DNA of 64,000 nucleotides from assembly GCA_036874045.1 (NCBI GenBank), contig CM072338.1, positions 16,514,501-16,578,500 on the forward strand. Direction: 5' to 3'. Both the position numbers and the translations under genes were made by a program. The notes beneath the pieces are model-generated. The model did no database searches. It saw nothing but the letters and a program-made list of their open reading frames with translations, and was not told the origin of the DNA. Of the stretch, positions 62,143 to 64,000 are shown piece after piece. Source of the DNA: Cymodocea nodosa. Taxonomy: Eukaryota > Streptophyta > Magnoliopsida > Alismatales > Cymodoceaceae. The stretch's first letter is position 1. The number at the start of each line of letters is the position of its first letter.

Positions 62143-64000
62143 AAACTTCGTTGTGGTTTTCAACTTGTTTTTCATGCTGGAATCGAGTTGTCTTGTGCTC
62201 ACTATTCAGTTTTGGGTAACAGCAAACCATCGTGTTGTTCTAGGGTTATAAAAATATTTCAGTCGTTTCTTGCTTTTTCATTGTGGAATCATTTGATCCA
62301 TTTAGCACCATGTGGACGCCTGCATTTCTTCGAAGAAAACCGTTGTTGGGGGTTAGGTTTTTCTTTACCCATGAAGAAATGACCTTGTCCTTGCTCTTTT
62401 TAAGCCATAGGTTCCCTCCCCTTTGACCCTTCAACCAAACTTACACATCAATCTGGCAATCTTGCGTACAAGTAGAAGAAGGTTGATAAGCTCATTGCGC
62501 TAGATTTCCACAGCCATTAATGCGACCTCCATTCAACAGGTGTGTTGCTACCTCCGCGGACAGCTTCTGAATGGTTGTCGCTGCTACTTGAGTATTGGAT
62601 GTGTCTCTCCTCCAATATAGGTTACGTACGCTGTCCTTAAGAGAAACTTTGAAAGTGTCAGAAAGAACTTAGTTCAAACGATGCATGATTATTCTCACGA
62701 AGCTATAGACACGCCCGAATTAACTGGCTAAAGTTCGCTAGAGTTCTGGTCTTAATTGGATGTTGAACTCATTGACTACATTCTTGATGACATACATCAG
62801 TTCAAAGTTTAATTAGCTCGAAACCTCTATTCTAACCCAACCTAAACTAAACTTTGATGATATGCATGATCTTCTAGTACAAAAGGATAGGATGTCTTTA
62901 GGTAAACCAGCCTAAGTACTGCCTCTACTACATATTGGCTTTGCTCCGCTCCTATCATCAACCATCATGCGCGGAAGAGGAAACGATTTCAATTATGGAT
63001 GCTACAGTCATGGCTGAGGCTACCAGTACAACCGTGTACCCTTCTTTCTACAAGGAAACTACTACCCCAGAAAATAACACTTAACCACCCACCACCTTAA
63101 TTCCCACCTCTTCTACCGACACCTCAATCCCTATTTAAGCAACCCCACCACTCGTTGGAATTTGCCTACTCTATCGACGTTGTTACAGAAAAAATGGTTG
63201 CACCTTCCATTGCAGATTAATGGCTTCAATAAGAATTGATGTTTGGACTCGATCTGGAGCAACTAGATGCCACCAATCAATATTAAACCTTCTCAGCACT
63301 CAACCCTATACAAGAATATATGCAAGCCATATACATGTGAGGAATGGACAACTTCTTCCTATTCAACGTAGTTGCTGATTGACACTCAACACGCCTACTT
63401 GCTTTTTTCCCTTTAATTAAATACTCTCCTTTATGATCTCCAACGTTACCAAAAAAAAATGTCTTGTCACTTCCAGCATCGCCTCTTGTCATCACATATG
63501 ATGTTGTAAGCTCTACTTTATGAGTTGGCTATCTACGCTCATAATCATTTATTAAAGATTTGATCAAAACACGTGACTACCCAAGGAGCTCAATGTTTTG
63601 TTCGTTCGATCCTTTGGGTACAGAATTATACCACACAAAATCTTTGAACTCTATATATCATCACTTCATTCTCTTTGGATATTCTTCTCCCATTGCTTCC
63701 TCCTATCGATTCATAAAAATATACAAGTGAAGGCAACATTTATAAAGATGAACGTTAATGTAAGCATTTATCAAATAATTCTAGACATTTATCAACAAAG
63801 TATAGTAGCCGGTAAGAATCTGCTACTTCAATTCCAGCCCAGTTGGTAGCTGGAGTTGGTGGGCAAATCACCACCGCAGCATGAATTAACCAGCAGATGG
63901 AGCTCCGATATAGATGGAGTAGCCTTATTACCACCACCTCAGATCTGCACCAGTCAACGTCCGGTATCACCTGCAACACAACCGCACCAAGAGAGAGAGT
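62143..64000. other. 3' flank of eL6 and unassigned sequence
   Basis: The first few hundred bases are presumed eL6 3' UTR. From about 62,450 the base composition becomes more balanced and coding-like, with phrases such as GCTACCAGTACAACCGTGTA at 63,022, but frames are broken and I recognise no domain. A decayed retroelement piece is possible. No gene is called. Confidence 0.3.

Noticed and set aside
62900-63979. Coding-like text at the right edge of the window
   Set aside because: It has balanced composition but broken frames in all readings and no domain I can name, so no gene or element was called.

Overview
The window is nuclear DNA from a flowering plant. It has spliced protein genes with GT-AG introns, AT-rich introns and spacers crowded with LTR retrotransposon, LINE and MITE remains, and plant-type gene families. 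GC-rich beta-glucosidase exons set in AT-rich introns hint at a monocot, but the species cannot be named from the sequence alone. No CRISPR array, operon, rRNA or tRNA gene was seen.

Five host genes can be read. (1) On the minus strand, about 480 to 14,762 (perhaps 14,984), lies a TRM5-type tRNA (guanine37-N1)-methyltransferase. Eight exons are visible and the 3' end lies left of the window. (2) On the plus strand, 17,491-20,324, is a complete 13-exon GH1 beta-glucosidase of 487 residues. (3) On the plus strand, 30,052-48,667, is a complete 13-exon mRNA cap guanine-N7 methyltransferase of 372 residues, stretched over 18.6 kb by retroelements in its introns. (4) On the plus strand, 54,154-56,481, is a 775-residue MCTP/FTIP-type protein with an uninterrupted coding exon and probably a 5'-UTR intron. 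(5) On the plus strand, 58,635-62,142, is a complete 4-exon ribosomal protein eL6 gene of 232 residues. At 56.94-57.84 kb, between genes 4 and 5, lies a broken partial copy of gene 3.

The mobile fraction includes a small TRIM-like LTR element in a TRM5 intron with an exact 5-bp target duplication, LINE remnants, and a TIR element in TRM5 intron 1. A worn Ty3/gypsy chromovirus of Tekay/Del type (about 21.06-27.6 kb) lies between the glucosidase and the cap methyltransferase. A Ty1/copia element with matching LTRs and target duplication (35,532-38,559) and a second, older copia element (43,866-47,710) lie in cap-methyltransferase introns. A solo-LTR-like block lies at 49.45-50.83 kb. A dispersed repeat occurs at least three times (about 2.9, 13.8 and 59.4 kb), and several introns carry minisatellite or direct repeats.

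The genes do not form a pathway cluster. Two act on RNA (tRNA m1G37 and mRNA cap N7 methylation), one is a ribosomal protein, one is a membrane-tethering or trafficking protein and one is a glycosidase, which is ordinary plant gene order. I found no convincing new biological system. The most useful leads are the displaced duplicate of the cap-methyltransferase gene, a suspicious splice junction in TRM5, and the precisely bounded insertions inside housekeeping-gene introns.
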